NCBI GenBank assembly: GCA_031261505.1
Contig: JAISJN010000015.1
Coordinates: 62,001-126,000 of the forward strand
From: Clostridioides sp.
GTDB lineage: Bacteria > Bacillota > Clostridia > Peptostreptococcales > Peptostreptococcaceae
DNA: 64,000 bases
Direction: 5' to 3'
This document shows positions 26,171 through 35,279 of the stretch, one piece after another. Each line of letters opens with the position of its first letter. Position 1 is the stretch's first letter. The notes beneath the pieces were generated by a model that did not search any database, was not told where the DNA came from, and worked only from the letters and a program-made list of their open reading frames with translations. A program made the translations under genes and the position numbers.

Positions 26171-26745
26171 ATGGTAAAAAAATAGGATTTGGTATAACAG
26201 GTTCATTTTGTACAGTCAAAGATATTATAGAACCGCTCAAAGACTTGGTAGATGCAGGTGCCATTGTATATCCAATAGTGACAGATATAGTCTACAACAG
26301 CAGTTCGAGATTTCACGACAAGGACGAATATTTAGCAGAATTAAAAGAAATAACAGGTCACGATGTAATCTACACAATAGATGAGGCAGAGAGATTCGGT
26401 CCGATAATGCCGCTCGACATGATGATAATAGCTCCATTGACAGGAAACTCTATGGCAAAACTAGCGAATGCGATAACTGATACTGCTGTGTTGATGGCTA
26501 CGAAGGCGACTTTAAGAGCTGGAACTCCAACCGTTGTAGCACCATGCACAAACGACGCACTTGGAATGAGCGGAATGAACATAATGAAACTAATGAATAC
26601 GAAAAATATATTCTTCGTTCCATTTGGGCAAGATAACCCATTTTTAAAACCTACAAGTATGACAGCAGATCTAAGTCAATTGGTTGCTACTGTAGAGTTA
26701 GCTTTCGAGAAGAAACAGATTCAACCGGTTATAATTCAGAGGTAG
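26164..26745 (+). CDS. dpaB: Dipicolinate synthase subunit B (flavoprotein)
   Basis: The 193-aa flavoprotein subunit (SpoVFB) of dipicolinate synthase, of the PPC-decarboxylase-like flavoprotein fold. GKKIGFGITGSFCTVKDIIEPLK is the N-terminal FMN-binding region, then IIAPLTGNSMAKLANAITDTAV and APCTNDALGMSGMNI, which are well conserved in the family. It starts within the end of dpaA. It is followed by a terminator, so dpaAB form a two-gene operon. Dipicolinate loads the spore core with calcium, so this is direct evidence for a sporulation capacity or a recent relic of it. Confidence 0.92.
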   Translation: MLDGKKIGFGITGSFCTVKDIIEPLKDLVDAGAIVYPIVTDIVYNSSSRFHDKDEYLAELKEITGHDVIYTIDEAERFGPIMPLDMMIIAPLTGNSMAKLANAITDTAVLMATKATLRAGTPTVVAPCTNDALGMSGMNIMKLMNTKNIFFVPFGQDNPFLKPTSMTADLSQLVATVELAFEKKQIQPVIIQR

Positions 26746-26797
26746 TTTGTAGTTTGTAGTTTGAAATTTCAGGTCTAGCAATTTAACTAGAGAAAGA

Positions 26798-26830
26798 TGT
26801 CCCCTACCTAAGCGGTTGGGGACATTCTAA
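26798..26830 (+). terminator. Terminator-like hairpin after dpaAB, GATGTCCC type
   Basis: ATGTCCCCTACC (26798-26809) pairs with GGTTGGGGACAT (26814-26825). The T-run is poor. Just before it, TAGTTTG is repeated three times. The rest of the gap to 27044 contains a perfect palindrome AATGTATACATT (26877-26888) and a TATAAT at about 26951. Confidence 0.75.
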
Positions 26831-27044
26831 TTTCAAAAGTCTTGCATCCACCACAGAAATTATAGAATCAATATACAATGTATACATTATATATTTTGTT
26901 TTTAGACAACTTTATAGCCTCATTATTAAGTTTTAATAATTCCGATGTGTTATAATAAAGATAACATTCCGAATAATTTCAGCCAATGTAATATAAATAT
27001 ATAAGACAAATTATTTACTATAAGTAACGACAGGGGGTGATTTA

Positions 27045-28253
27045 ATGGGGGATTATTTCAGATTAGATATATCTCAAGAAGCAATTTTAAAGCAGGAAAC
27101 AGGGGCAAGAAACAAAAACATAAGCCTATATGCTACTAAGGATTATCAAGCTTTTAGGCTAGATCAAGGCAGAAGTAAACCAGATTTAATCAGGTCGAGT
27201 TTCATGATTGATACAGATAAGATATTGTACAATAAGTTCTACAATAGGTACGCCGACAAAACCCAGGTTTTTTCATTTATATTAAACGACGATATCACCA
27301 GGAGGAGTCTGCATGTTCAGCTAGTTTCTAGAATAGCTAGGACAATCGGAAGGGCACTTAATTTAAATGTCGATTTAATAGAGGCGATTTCTCTAGGACA
27401 TGATATAGGACATACTCCATTTGGGCATAAGGGTGAGGAATTTTTAGATGAGAAGTACTTTGAGAACACTGGTAGGCATTTCAGCCATAATGTACATAGC
27501 GTTAGGGTACTTCAAGAACTCACTAACTGCAACCTAACATTACAGACATTGGATGGGATACTTTGCCATAATGGAGACAAAGATTTCTCACATTATGAAC
27601 CTTCCCAAATATACAATTTCAGCGAGCTCTCGAGAAGAGTTGAGGCATGCTATTTAGATAGTGAGGCCGTGACTAAGATGAGACCGTGCACACTCGAAGG
27701 ATGTGTAGTGAGAATTTCTGATATGATAGCCTATGTCGGAAGGGATCGACAGGATGCAATAAGCGCCAAGGTAAAATTGGACAGGGATTTCTATCATGAA
27801 GGTATTTTAGGAAATAACAATAGAGAGATAATAGATAGAATGGTAACTAATATCGTAAAAAACAGTATAGGCAAGACATATCTAAAAATTGACGATGAAG
27901 TATATAAAGACTTCTTGAAGATGAGAAGGGAAAACAATGATATTATCTACAGGAGTCCAGAGGTCGAAGAAGCTTACGACGGAAAAGTAAAAACCATGCT
28001 GTTCAGTATTTATGATAAATTTATGGAAGACATCAAAGAAGATAGAAGGAATTCGTATGTGTTTAGACATCATGTAAACCTAGACAAGTTGAAAGATTTT
28101 TATTTGGACGAGTCTAGCGAATTGAAAGTCTCACCTGATGATTTGGTAGTCGATTTTATAGCTAGCATGACAGATGATTACTTCATAGATGTATACAGGC
28201 GTCTATTTCCAGAAAGTGAAATAAAAATAGAGTACAGGAAGTATTTTAAGTAA
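27045..28253 (+). CDS. dGTPase-like HD-domain nucleotide triphosphohydrolase
   Basis: A 402-aa member of the deoxyguanosinetriphosphate triphosphohydrolase-like family. The HD site is complete: His90 in RRSLHVQLV, His119-Asp120 in SLGHDIGHTPFGHKGEE, and the later Asp in RISDMIAYVGRD. FSHNVHSVRVLQ matches the dGTPase substrate loop. ATG start with AGGGGGTG upstream. It is alone between dpaAB and the catabolic cluster. Whether it acts on dGTP or on other dNTPs cannot be told. Confidence 0.85.
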   Translation: MGDYFRLDISQEAILKQETGARNKNISLYATKDYQAFRLDQGRSKPDLIRSSFMIDTDKILYNKFYNRYADKTQVFSFILNDDITRRSLHVQLVSRIARTIGRALNLNVDLIEAISLGHDIGHTPFGHKGEEFLDEKYFENTGRHFSHNVHSVRVLQELTNCNLTLQTLDGILCHNGDKDFSHYEPSQIYNFSELSRRVEACYLDSEAVTKMRPCTLEGCVVRISDMIAYVGRDRQDAISAKVKLDRDFYHEGILGNNNREIIDRMVTNIVKNSIGKTYLKIDDEVYKDFLKMRRENNDIIYRSPEVEEAYDGKVKTMLFSIYDKFMEDIKEDRRNSYVFRHHVNLDKLKDFYLDESSELKVSPDDLVVDFIASMTDDYFIDVYRRLFPESEIKIEYRKYFK

Positions 28254-28422
28254 TCGCTGATCGAAAGTTTAATTAGATATATAGACTAATGTGGTAATTT
28301 GTATTGCACAAGGATTGATAAAATGGCCCTCACCCAACTTATGATTATAGGTTATGGCGAGGACCATTTTATGAATCATTGGGTTAAATATATAGAACAA
28401 ATGACTTGACTAAAAGTTGAGA

Positions 28423-28466
28423 TGCCTGGAAAAACCAGATAGTATGGTTTTTTTGAGGCTTTTTTG
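28423..28466 (+). terminator. Terminator before the catabolic cluster
   Basis: GCCTGGAAAAACCA (about 28424-28437) pairs with TGGTTTTTTTGAGGC, followed by TTTTTT. A second hairpin with imperfect 15-bp arms (AAAATGGCCCTCACC / GGCGAGGACCATTTT) lies at about 28320-28373. Confidence 0.75.
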
Positions 28467-28540
28467 CGTTATTAAATGGACTGAAATCGAGAAATCACCA
28501 TTTAAGAGGATAAAAATTTTGAAAATTTACAAAAAAACTA

Positions 28541-28638
28541 TTGCAAAACACATAATAATGCTATATATTTATTATAGAAGTATTTAGTAAGCTAAATATA
28601 TGTAGGCTAAATATGGGTAAGGTAAATATATGTTAGCT
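28541..28638 (+). promoter_or_regulatory. Promoter and putative operator of the catabolic cluster
   Basis: -35 TTGCAA (28541-28546), 17-base spacer, -10 TATATT (28564-28569). Just downstream is the inverted repeat TATTTAG-TAAG-CTAAATA (28581-28598), then three 15-bp direct repeats GCTAAATATATGTAG, GCTAAATATGGGTAA, GGTAAATATATGTTA (28591-28635), ending 25-30 bases before the ribosome site. A MarR-family gene closes the cluster and is the natural candidate to bind here. Confidence 0.65.
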
Positions 28639-28672
28639 AATCAAAATTAAATTTATGAAGGAAGGGAACGAA

Positions 28673-29542
28673 ATGAAAACAATTGAAGATGTAAAGAAGG
28701 TATGTGTAGTTGGTTGTGGACAGATGGGTAAACAGATAGCTCTAAACAGTGCAAAATCTGGATTTGAGGTTTATCTTACAGACTCTGTTCCAGCAGCAGT
28801 AGCAAATGCAATCGACTGGGCGAAAGATTATCTAGACGGAAGAGTTAAAAAAGGCAAGATGACTGAAGATGAAGCAAAAGAAGCATTTAGCCATTACCAT
28901 GTTGTCTATACATTGGAAGAGGCAGCAAAGGATGCGGATTTAGTAATCGAAGCGATTATAGAAGACCGTGCAATCAAGGATGAGTTCTTTGAAACTTTGA
29001 GCGGATTAGTTGCAGAAGATACTGTAATTGCAACAAACTCTAGTTTTATGGTTTCATCGCTGTTTAAAGACAAGGTTAAAAATCCAGCTAGATTAGCGAA
29101 TTTACATTACTTTAATCCAGCTCTAGTAATGAAACTAACAGAGGTTGTACAAGGAGAACATACATCAGAAGAAACTATAAAACTATTGATGGATTTCTCT
29201 AGTAAGACAGGAAAAAATCCAGTATGGGTACGTAAAGAAATAGATGGATTTGTAGTTAATAGAATCCTTCGTGCAATTACAAACGAAGCTATGTACTTGC
29301 TTACAGAAGGTATAGCAACTCCTCAGGAAATAGATATAGCTACAGAAAATGGACTTAACCATCCAATGGGACCTTTTAAATTGATGGATTTAGCAGGTGT
29401 GGATTTATCGTATCTAGCTGCAAAAAGACAGTTAGAAGAAACTGGTGTCAAAAAAATAGGTTATGAAATTTTAGAAGAAAAATACAATCAACATGCATGG
29501 GGCAGAAAAACTGGCAAGGGTTGGTACGACTACTCAAAATAG
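28673..29542 (+). CDS. 3-hydroxyacyl-CoA dehydrogenase (3-hydroxybutyryl-CoA dehydrogenase family)
   Basis: NAD(P)-dependent oxidation of a 3-hydroxyacyl-CoA to the 3-ketoacyl-CoA, or the reverse (289 aa). The Rossmann motif is GCGQMG at 14-19; catalytic residues are visible as Ser123/124 (ATNSS), His145 and Glu157 (LHYFNPALVMKLTEVV) and Asn196 (GFVVNR). ATG 28673 has GGAAGGG upstream; ATG 28655 contains this site. First gene of the cluster, after a promoter with repeats. Its last 30 bases are duplicated three times in the following spacer. The acyl chain used is unknown. Confidence 0.9.
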   Translation: MKTIEDVKKVCVVGCGQMGKQIALNSAKSGFEVYLTDSVPAAVANAIDWAKDYLDGRVKKGKMTEDEAKEAFSHYHVVYTLEEAAKDADLVIEAIIEDRAIKDEFFETLSGLVAEDTVIATNSSFMVSSLFKDKVKNPARLANLHYFNPALVMKLTEVVQGEHTSEETIKLLMDFSSKTGKNPVWVRKEIDGFVVNRILRAITNEAMYLLTEGIATPQEIDIATENGLNHPMGPFKLMDLAGVDLSYLAAKRQLEETGVKKIGYEILEEKYNQHAWGRKTGKGWYDYSK

Positions 29543-29675
29543 AGAGTTAAAGCTAGCAAGGCTGGTACGACTACTCAAAAATGAGAGTTAAAGCTGGCAA
29601 GGGTTGGTACGAATATTTAAAATAGAGAGTTAAAACCGGCAGTTATGGTACGACTACTCAAAATATGGATTTTAA
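29512..29675 (+). repeat. Tandem partial duplications of the 3' end of the dehydrogenase gene
   Basis: Four copies of a 41-42 bp unit GGCAAGGGTTGGTACGACTACTCAAAATAGAGAGTTAAAGC-like; GGTACGA begins at 29523, 29564, 29606 and 29647. The first copy is the coding 3' end (GKGWYDYSK-stop) plus trailer; the other three are noncoding and diverged. They fill the spacer before the thiolase gene. Confidence 0.85.
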
Positions 29676-29701
29676 AAAAGTAGAGAGGATGGTATATAGA
29701 A

Positions 29702-30874
29702 ATGGAAAACGTTCTTAAAACAGCGGTAATTGTAGCTTATGGAAGATCTGCAGCAGGCCGCGCGAGAAAGGGTGGGCTAGCACATACAAATCCAGTGGAT
29801 TTTGGTGCAGCTATATTAAAAGGAGTATTGGATAAGGTTCCAACACTTGACAAGACAAAGATAGAAGATGTAATCGTAGGTTGTGCGAAACCAGAAAATG
29901 TACAGGGATCAAATTTTGCGAGAATAATTGCTCTTCGTGCAGGATTGTCAAATGACGTACCTGGTCAAACAGTCAATCGCTTTTGTTCATCAGGATTACA
30001 GTCTATAGCGACAGCGGCTAATATGATCATGGCATCTCAGGCAGAAATTGTGGTTGCCGGTGGAGTAGAAAGTATGACTGCAATACCTATGGGGGCTACA
30101 GACGATTCTTTGAGAAGTAAATGGATGTTGGAAAACAATCCAGGTGTGTACACAGCAATGGGAATTACTGCGGAAAACGTTGCTGCAAAATATGGAGTAA
30201 CAAGAGAACAAATGGATCAAATGGCATACGAAAGCCATATGAAGGCTGCAACAGCGCAGGATGCAGGAAAATTTGATAGAGAAATAATTCCGATAGAAGT
30301 AGAAGATGCAGAGGGAAATAAGACTGTATTCTGCAAAGACGATGGAATACGCAGAACTACAAGCATGGAATCGCTCGCTTCATTAAAGGCATCATTTAAA
30401 GAAGATGGATCTGTTACAGCAGGAAACTCATCACAGGTGACAGATGGAGCTAGTTTTGTAGTCGTAATGTCAGAGGACAAGGCGAAAGAATTAGGATTAA
30501 AAGCAATTGCAAAATTCATAGGCTATGCAGTAGCTGGTGTTGACCCTAATGTCATGGGCATAGGACCTACGAAGGCGATACCGAAAGTTATGAATTTAAC
30601 AGGACTATCAGTCGACGATATGGATGTTATAGAGCTTAATGAAGCATTTGCAGCTCAAGCAATTCCATGTATAAATGAATTAGGACTAGACCCAAAAAAA
30701 GTAAATCCAAATGGAGGAGCATTAGCCTTAGGTCACCCACTAGGTGCTACAGGAGCGATTTTGACTTGTAAAGCACTGTCTGAACTTAAAAGAACAGGCG
30801 GAAAATACGCATTGATTTCTATGTGCATAGGTGGCGGAATGGGTGCAGCAGGTATTTTTGAAAGCGTTGACTAA
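29702..30874 (+). CDS. Acetyl-CoA acyltransferase (3-ketoacyl-CoA thiolase, FadA-like)
   Basis: Thiolytic cleavage of a 3-ketoacyl-CoA to acetyl-CoA and the shortened acyl-CoA, or its reverse (390 aa). The nucleophile Cys95 is in [13 protein letters not shown], the C-terminal catalytic His is in [14 protein letters not shown] and the second Cys in [31 protein letters not shown] resembles degradative FadA thiolases (GCAFPEAEQGxNxAR) more than biosynthetic acetoacetyl-CoA thiolases, which suits a beta-oxidation role. Placed second in the cluster, with GAGAGGATGG upstream. Confidence 0.9.
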   Translation: MENVLKTAVIVAYGRSAAGRARKGGLAHTNPVDFGAAILKGVLDKVPTLDKTKIEDVIVGCAKPENVQGSNFARIIALRAGLSNDVPGQTVNRFCSSGLQSIATAANMIMASQAEIVVAGGVESMTAIPMGATDDSLRSKWMLENNPGVYTAMGITAENVAAKYGVTREQMDQMAYESHMKAATAQDAGKFDREIIPIEVEDAEGNKTVFCKDDGIRRTTSMESLASLKASFKEDGSVTAGNSSQVTDGASFVVVMSEDKAKELGLKAIAKFIGYAVAGVDPNVMGIGPTKAIPKVMNLTGLSVDDMDVIELNEAFAAQAIPCINELGLDPKKVNPNGGALALGHPLGATGAILTCKALSELKRTGGKYALISMCIGGGMGAAGIFESVD

Positions 30875-30953
30875 AATACATACAAAAATGTGGCTATTTG
30901 TGACGTCTAGCTAAGTAGCCACATGAAAAACACTGTTAGGGGGGAAATAGTTA

Positions 30954-32279
30954 ATGTCAATTTCAGTTATAAGTTTCATTGGAATTTTAGCCGGGATCGC
31001 TGTATTCGTGTTTCTGGCAATGAAAGGCACGACAATAGTAGTATCTGCTCTTTCCGCTGCGTTAGTAATGATTTTAACATCTGGGGCAAACCCTCTGGGA
31101 ATGCTTCAAGAAGATTGGGCAGCTGGATTTGCAGGATTTTTAAAGAGTTATTTCTTAATATTTGTACTGAGTTCACTATTTGGGAGAGTGCTTAGCGACA
31201 GTGGATCGGCAAAAAGAATCGCATTGTCGGTTTACCACATGATAAGTAAGAGTAAGAAAAACCAGAAGCTATTTGCTGTTCTGTTTGTACCTATGTTGTA
31301 TATCATTTTAAGCTATGTTGGAATCAGTGGATTCGTTTTGATTTTCACCATCTTAAATATTGCAAAACAGATTTTCCAAGAATGCGATGTTCCTTGGAGG
31401 ATGTACTGTTACGGAGGATCATCTGTCTTGGCAGTTGTCTTCATGGGTGGATCATTGCAGATAGCAAATATAGCAGCTGCAAAAATTTGTGGAACATCTA
31501 CATCTGCAGCGATGCTGTTATCATTGATAGCAACTGGTATCTATCTAGCAGTTTTAGTATTATTAGTTAAATTGGATTTGAAAAAGGCAGAAAAAAACGG
31601 CGAAGGTTTTATGGAAACTGGGGCAGAGTTCTTGAAAATAGAAAAGCCAGGTGTAGCCTTGGCTGATGAGGATGAAAGTAAATTACCAAACTTAATTCTC
31701 GCCATTATACCGATGTTAGCCATGGTTCTTTCAGCAGCTGTTTTCAATCTAGATATATTGATATCGCTTGGAATAGGTATTGTTCTTTGTTTCGTATTGT
31801 TCTTTAAACGAATAGTGAGTATCAAAGAAACATTGACAGCTGGAGTGACAACATCGTTTGCACCAGTTATGGGGGTTGCGGCTACATTTGCTATAGCTTC
31901 AGTTATCAAGGCTGTTCCAGGATTCGGTTTGATTACAGCAGGCCTTGGCACATTACCTCCATTATTTAATGGTATTGCGTTGATCGGAGTTATGTCGTTT
32001 GCATTATCTTCTTCAAGTGCATCGATTCCAGCTATGGGACCATTGGCGTTTGAATCTTTTGTGGAAGCGGGACTTACACCAGCAGTTTCGCATAGGTTGA
32101 TGTTGATATCTACATTCACAGCATTGCCACCACATTCTTCTGCAATCGCAAATGTGTCTACAGTAACAAAAATTCCTTATAAATCGTGCTTGGGAGTTTA
32201 CATGAAGGCGACGTTGATCCCAGGAATTTGCGCCTTTGCCGTGTCATTAGCCCTTATAATGACAGGGATATTCCATTAG
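30954..32279 (+). CDS. GntP-family permease (organic-acid transporter of the cluster)
   Basis: A 441-aa membrane protein with 12 or more helices. ALSSSSASIPAMGPLAFE and SHRLMLISTFTALPPHSSAIANVSTVTKIPYK match the C-terminal GntP/D-beta-hydroxybutyrate permease signature, and the N-terminus LAMKGTTIVVSALSAALVMIL fits the same family. It lies between thiolase and crotonase genes and has its own GGGGGG ribosome site before ATG 30954. It probably imports the carboxylic acid degraded by the cluster; the true substrate is not deducible. Confidence 0.78.
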   Translation: MSISVISFIGILAGIAVFVFLAMKGTTIVVSALSAALVMILTSGANPLGMLQEDWAAGFAGFLKSYFLIFVLSSLFGRVLSDSGSAKRIALSVYHMISKSKKNQKLFAVLFVPMLYIILSYVGISGFVLIFTILNIAKQIFQECDVPWRMYCYGGSSVLAVVFMGGSLQIANIAAAKICGTSTSAAMLLSLIATGIYLAVLVLLVKLDLKKAEKNGEGFMETGAEFLKIEKPGVALADEDESKLPNLILAIIPMLAMVLSAAVFNLDILISLGIGIVLCFVLFFKRIVSIKETLTAGVTTSFAPVMGVAATFAIASVIKAVPGFGLITAGLGTLPPLFNGIALIGVMSFALSSSSASIPAMGPLAFESFVEAGLTPAVSHRLMLISTFTALPPHSSAIANVSTVTKIPYKSCLGVYMKATLIPGICAFAVSLALIMTGIFH

Positions 32280-32418
32280 GAATAGAACTATATAATAATA
32301 TCTGAAAATAGATAAAAACATATAAAATACTGAAAAATATACACGAGCTTACTAAGAAAATTATCAAACAGAGAAATAAAACAAGGACTTTAAAAATTGA
32401 GAAAGGAGAGATATAAAA

Positions 32419-33198
32419 ATGGATACTTCAAATAATTTTTTGTTAGCAGTAGAAGACGGTATTGCTACTCTAACTATAAATAGACCAGAAGTGAGAAATG
32501 CAATGAATACAGAGTGTTATGCAGAATTGCATAAGCTGATAGACTGGGCAGAAGCAGAAGAATCGGTAAAAGTCATAATAATTACTGGATCTGGTGAGAA
32601 AGCCTTTGTATCGGGAGCTGACATTGTGGCAGTGAAAGCGCTTACAGGTGTAAAAAATATTGATTCAACTTCTAAGAAGACTATGAAAGCTATTGAGGAT
32701 TGCACTAAACCAGTTATCGCAGCACTCAACGGGGTTGCTTTTGGAGGAGGATGTGAGTTGGCATTAGCCTGTGATATTAGAATTGTCGCTGAAAAAGCAA
32801 AACTAGGTCTTCCAGAAACAAGTCTAGGAATTATACCTGGAGCAGGTGGAACACAAAGGCTTGCACGTATAGCAGGAATAGGTATAGCAAAAGAAATGAT
32901 TCTAGGAGGCCGTGTTCTAAATGCACAAGAAATAGTTAATTTCGGAATGGCTATGAAGGTTGTTCCACTTGAATCATTGATCGACGAATGCAAGACTGTC
33001 GCTAATACGATGATATCAAAAGGGCCTTTAGCTCTTTCAGTTGCTAAAAAGCTGATTACAGCTTCTATGAATACAGATATAGAAACAGGTTTACTTCTTG
33101 AGAATTTCGCATTCGGCGTATTGCTCGACAGCGAAGATAAATTAGAAGGGGCAAATTCTTTCCTTGAAAAAAGAAAGGCGATATTCCAGGGAAAATAA
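32419..33198 (+). CDS. Enoyl-CoA hydratase (crotonase)
   Basis: Adds water to a trans-2-enoyl-CoA, forming 3-hydroxyacyl-CoA (259 aa). Both catalytic glutamates of rat crotonase are conserved: Glu113 in GGGCELALACD and Glu133 in GLPETSLGIIPGAGGTQRL. The oxyanion-hole segment KAFVSGADI is intact. AAAGGAG precedes the ATG. With the dehydrogenase and thiolase it completes a beta-oxidation turn. A second crotonase gene follows that lacks these glutamates, so the two are not redundant. Confidence 0.92.
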   Translation: MDTSNNFLLAVEDGIATLTINRPEVRNAMNTECYAELHKLIDWAEAEESVKVIIITGSGEKAFVSGADIVAVKALTGVKNIDSTSKKTMKAIEDCTKPVIAALNGVAFGGGCELALACDIRIVAEKAKLGLPETSLGIIPGAGGTQRLARIAGIGIAKEMILGGRVLNAQEIVNFGMAMKVVPLESLIDECKTVANTMISKGPLALSVAKKLITASMNTDIETGLLLENFAFGVLLDSEDKLEGANSFLEKRKAIFQGK

Positions 33199-33275
33199 CT
33201 TGAGAAAGATATCAATTTAATTAATAAAGGGTCTAACTGATTGGCAATGCCGAGCAGTTAAGAGAGGAGAAGCAC

Positions 33276-34061
33276 ATGTACGAAACAATATTATTAGAAG
33301 TAGAAGACAGGGTTGCAACTATCACGATTAACAGACCAGAAGTAAGTAATGCATTCGCTGTAGAGACTTATAGTGAAATAAAAAACGCATTGGAAGCTTG
33401 CAGTGAAAATGACGAAGTAGGTGCAGTTGTTATCACAGGTGTAGGTAAAAACTTCTCAGCTGGAGGAGATATTAAACGTTTTAGAGGATTGATAGATTCT
33501 AAAACATATATCAGCCCAGATGGAGTTTGGGGTGCAGGTCATATGGCGATGGCTGCACGTCGTTGCTCAAAACCGGTTATCGCTATGGTAAATGGCGCTG
33601 CTGCTGGTGCAGGCTGCGGTTTGGCTTTAGCTGCAGATTTTAGGATCGTTACTCCAAAGAGTAAACTCATAATGGCATTTATAAACCTAGGATTAACTGG
33701 TGATACTCTCGGAATGTATTTCTTAGAAAAAGCAGTTGGAACTGCTCGAACAGCAGAGATCATGATGAGTGGAGACCCAATAAGAGGAGAAAAAGCATTT
33801 GAATACGGGCTTGCAACAAAATTAGTAGATGATGAGTCTTTTGTAGAAGAAACTTATGCCTTTGCAAAGAAAATGGCAAACCGTCCACTTTTCGCTATAA
33901 AACGTCAAAAACAGACTATTAATCAGTTCTTCTATCCTGATTTAGAGAAATTTATAGCATGTGAAGCAGATAATATGCACGCTTCATCTAAGACAGAAGA
34001 TTTCAATGAAGCAGTAAATGCATTTTTAGAAAAGAGACCACCAGTATTCACTGGTAAATAA
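33276..34061 (+). CDS. Crotonase-fold enoyl-CoA isomerase-like protein (no hydratase glutamates)
   Basis: Crotonase superfamily member (261 aa). The CoA-binding/oxyanion parts are present (KNFSAGGDIKRF; GAAAGAGCGLALAADFRIV), but the two hydratase glutamates are replaced: Gly115 in GAGCGLALAAD and Phe135 in IMAFINLGL. An Asp143 in LTGDTLG sits where PaaG-type isomerases have their Asp (VPDSGG). This points to an isomerase or another crotonase reaction rather than hydration, an inference from family comparison. GAGAGGAG precedes ATG. Six of its 12 Arg codons are CGN, unusual for this genome. Confidence 0.82.
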   Translation: MYETILLEVEDRVATITINRPEVSNAFAVETYSEIKNALEACSENDEVGAVVITGVGKNFSAGGDIKRFRGLIDSKTYISPDGVWGAGHMAMAARRCSKPVIAMVNGAAAGAGCGLALAADFRIVTPKSKLIMAFINLGLTGDTLGMYFLEKAVGTARTAEIMMSGDPIRGEKAFEYGLATKLVDDESFVEETYAFAKKMANRPLFAIKRQKQTINQFFYPDLEKFIACEADNMHASSKTEDFNEAVNAFLEKRPPVFTGK

Positions 34062-34123
34062 ATACGACTGGATAAATTCTAAGGTAGAACCTAGATTAGT
34101 ATAGAAACAGGAGGGAAGATATT

Positions 34124-35263
34124 ATGAGTAATGATTATTTAATGACACCGGAACAAAAGGATTTACAGCTTATGGTGCGTGATTTCGTCGAAAAAGAGGT
34201 AAAACCATATTCTGCAGAATGGGACGTAAAGGATGAATTTCCAGCAGAAACTTTTAAAAAGGCAGCTGAAATGGGATTACACCTCTTAGCCATTCCAGAT
34301 GAATTCGGGGGAATGGGGCTAGATCATACAACTACTTGTATACTCAGAGAAGAATTGGGAAAAGGAGATGCAGGTTTTGCTGTATCTATAGGTGCAAATA
34401 CACTTGGGTATACACCTCTTGAAATAGCTGGTACAAAAGAACAGATCAAGAAATTTTCAGAAATAGTAGTGCCAGGAGAATTATCTGCATTCTGTTTAAC
34501 AGAAGCACAGGGTGGATCAGATGCTGGAAACTGTAAGACAACAGCAGTTAAAGACGGAGATGAATATATCTTAAACGGTACAAAGGCGTTTATCACAAAT
34601 GGTGGAATTGCAAAAGTCTACACAGTATTTGCAATGACAGAAAAAGGCAAGGGCGTAAAAGGAATGTCTGCATTTATGGTAGAGGCAGATTTACCAGGAG
34701 TTTCAGTTGGAGCGAAAGAACATAAGATGGGGATACGAGCTTCTAACACGACAGAAGTAATTTTCACAGATGTAAGAGTTCCAGCAGATCATCTGATAGG
34801 TAAAGAGGGCGAAGGATTCAAAATAGCAATGAAGACACTTGACAGAACAAGACCAGATGGATCGGCAACTGCAGTCGGAATATGCCAAAGAGCTATTGAT
34901 GAATGCGTGAAGTACGCAAAGGAAAGAGAAGTCTTCGGAAGAGCAATAGGAAAACACCAGGCTGTTGCATTTATGATTGCAGATATGGAAATTCAGACAC
35001 AGGCAGCTCGTCAATTGGTTATGCACGCAGCAAACTTAATGGACCACGGCATCTTTGATCCGAATATAAGTTCAGTAGCAAAGACATTTGCGGGCGATAC
35101 AGCAATGAGAGTTACAACAGATGCAGTTCAAATATTAGGTGGATTTGGATACAGCAGAGACTATCCTATTGAAAAATTAATGCGTGATGCAAAGATTTAT
35201 CAAATATTTGAAGGTACTAATCAAATTCAGCGAGTTGTAATTTCTGGAAATCTTTTAAGATAG
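34124..35263 (+). CDS. Acyl-CoA dehydrogenase (medium-chain-like)
   Basis: FAD-dependent acyl-CoA dehydrogenase (379 aa) that introduces or, with a suitable donor, reduces a 2,3 double bond. The catalytic base is Glu363 in IFEGTNQIQRVV. AFCLTEAQGGSDAGNCKTTA is the FAD/substrate signature, and LDRTRPDGSATAVGICQRAID resembles medium-chain dehydrogenases. EtfB and EtfA follow immediately (16-base gaps), so electrons pass through this Etf pair. In anaerobes this trio can also work as an enoyl-CoA (for example cinnamoyl-CoA-type) reductase; which direction applies here is not known. Confidence 0.92.
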   Translation: MSNDYLMTPEQKDLQLMVRDFVEKEVKPYSAEWDVKDEFPAETFKKAAEMGLHLLAIPDEFGGMGLDHTTTCILREELGKGDAGFAVSIGANTLGYTPLEIAGTKEQIKKFSEIVVPGELSAFCLTEAQGGSDAGNCKTTAVKDGDEYILNGTKAFITNGGIAKVYTVFAMTEKGKGVKGMSAFMVEADLPGVSVGAKEHKMGIRASNTTEVIFTDVRVPADHLIGKEGEGFKIAMKTLDRTRPDGSATAVGICQRAIDECVKYAKEREVFGRAIGKHQAVAFMIADMEIQTQAARQLVMHAANLMDHGIFDPNISSVAKTFAGDTAMRVTTDAVQILGGFGYSRDYPIEKLMRDAKIYQIFEGTNQIQRVVISGNLLR

Positions 35264-35279
35264 GGATGGGCTATAAAAT

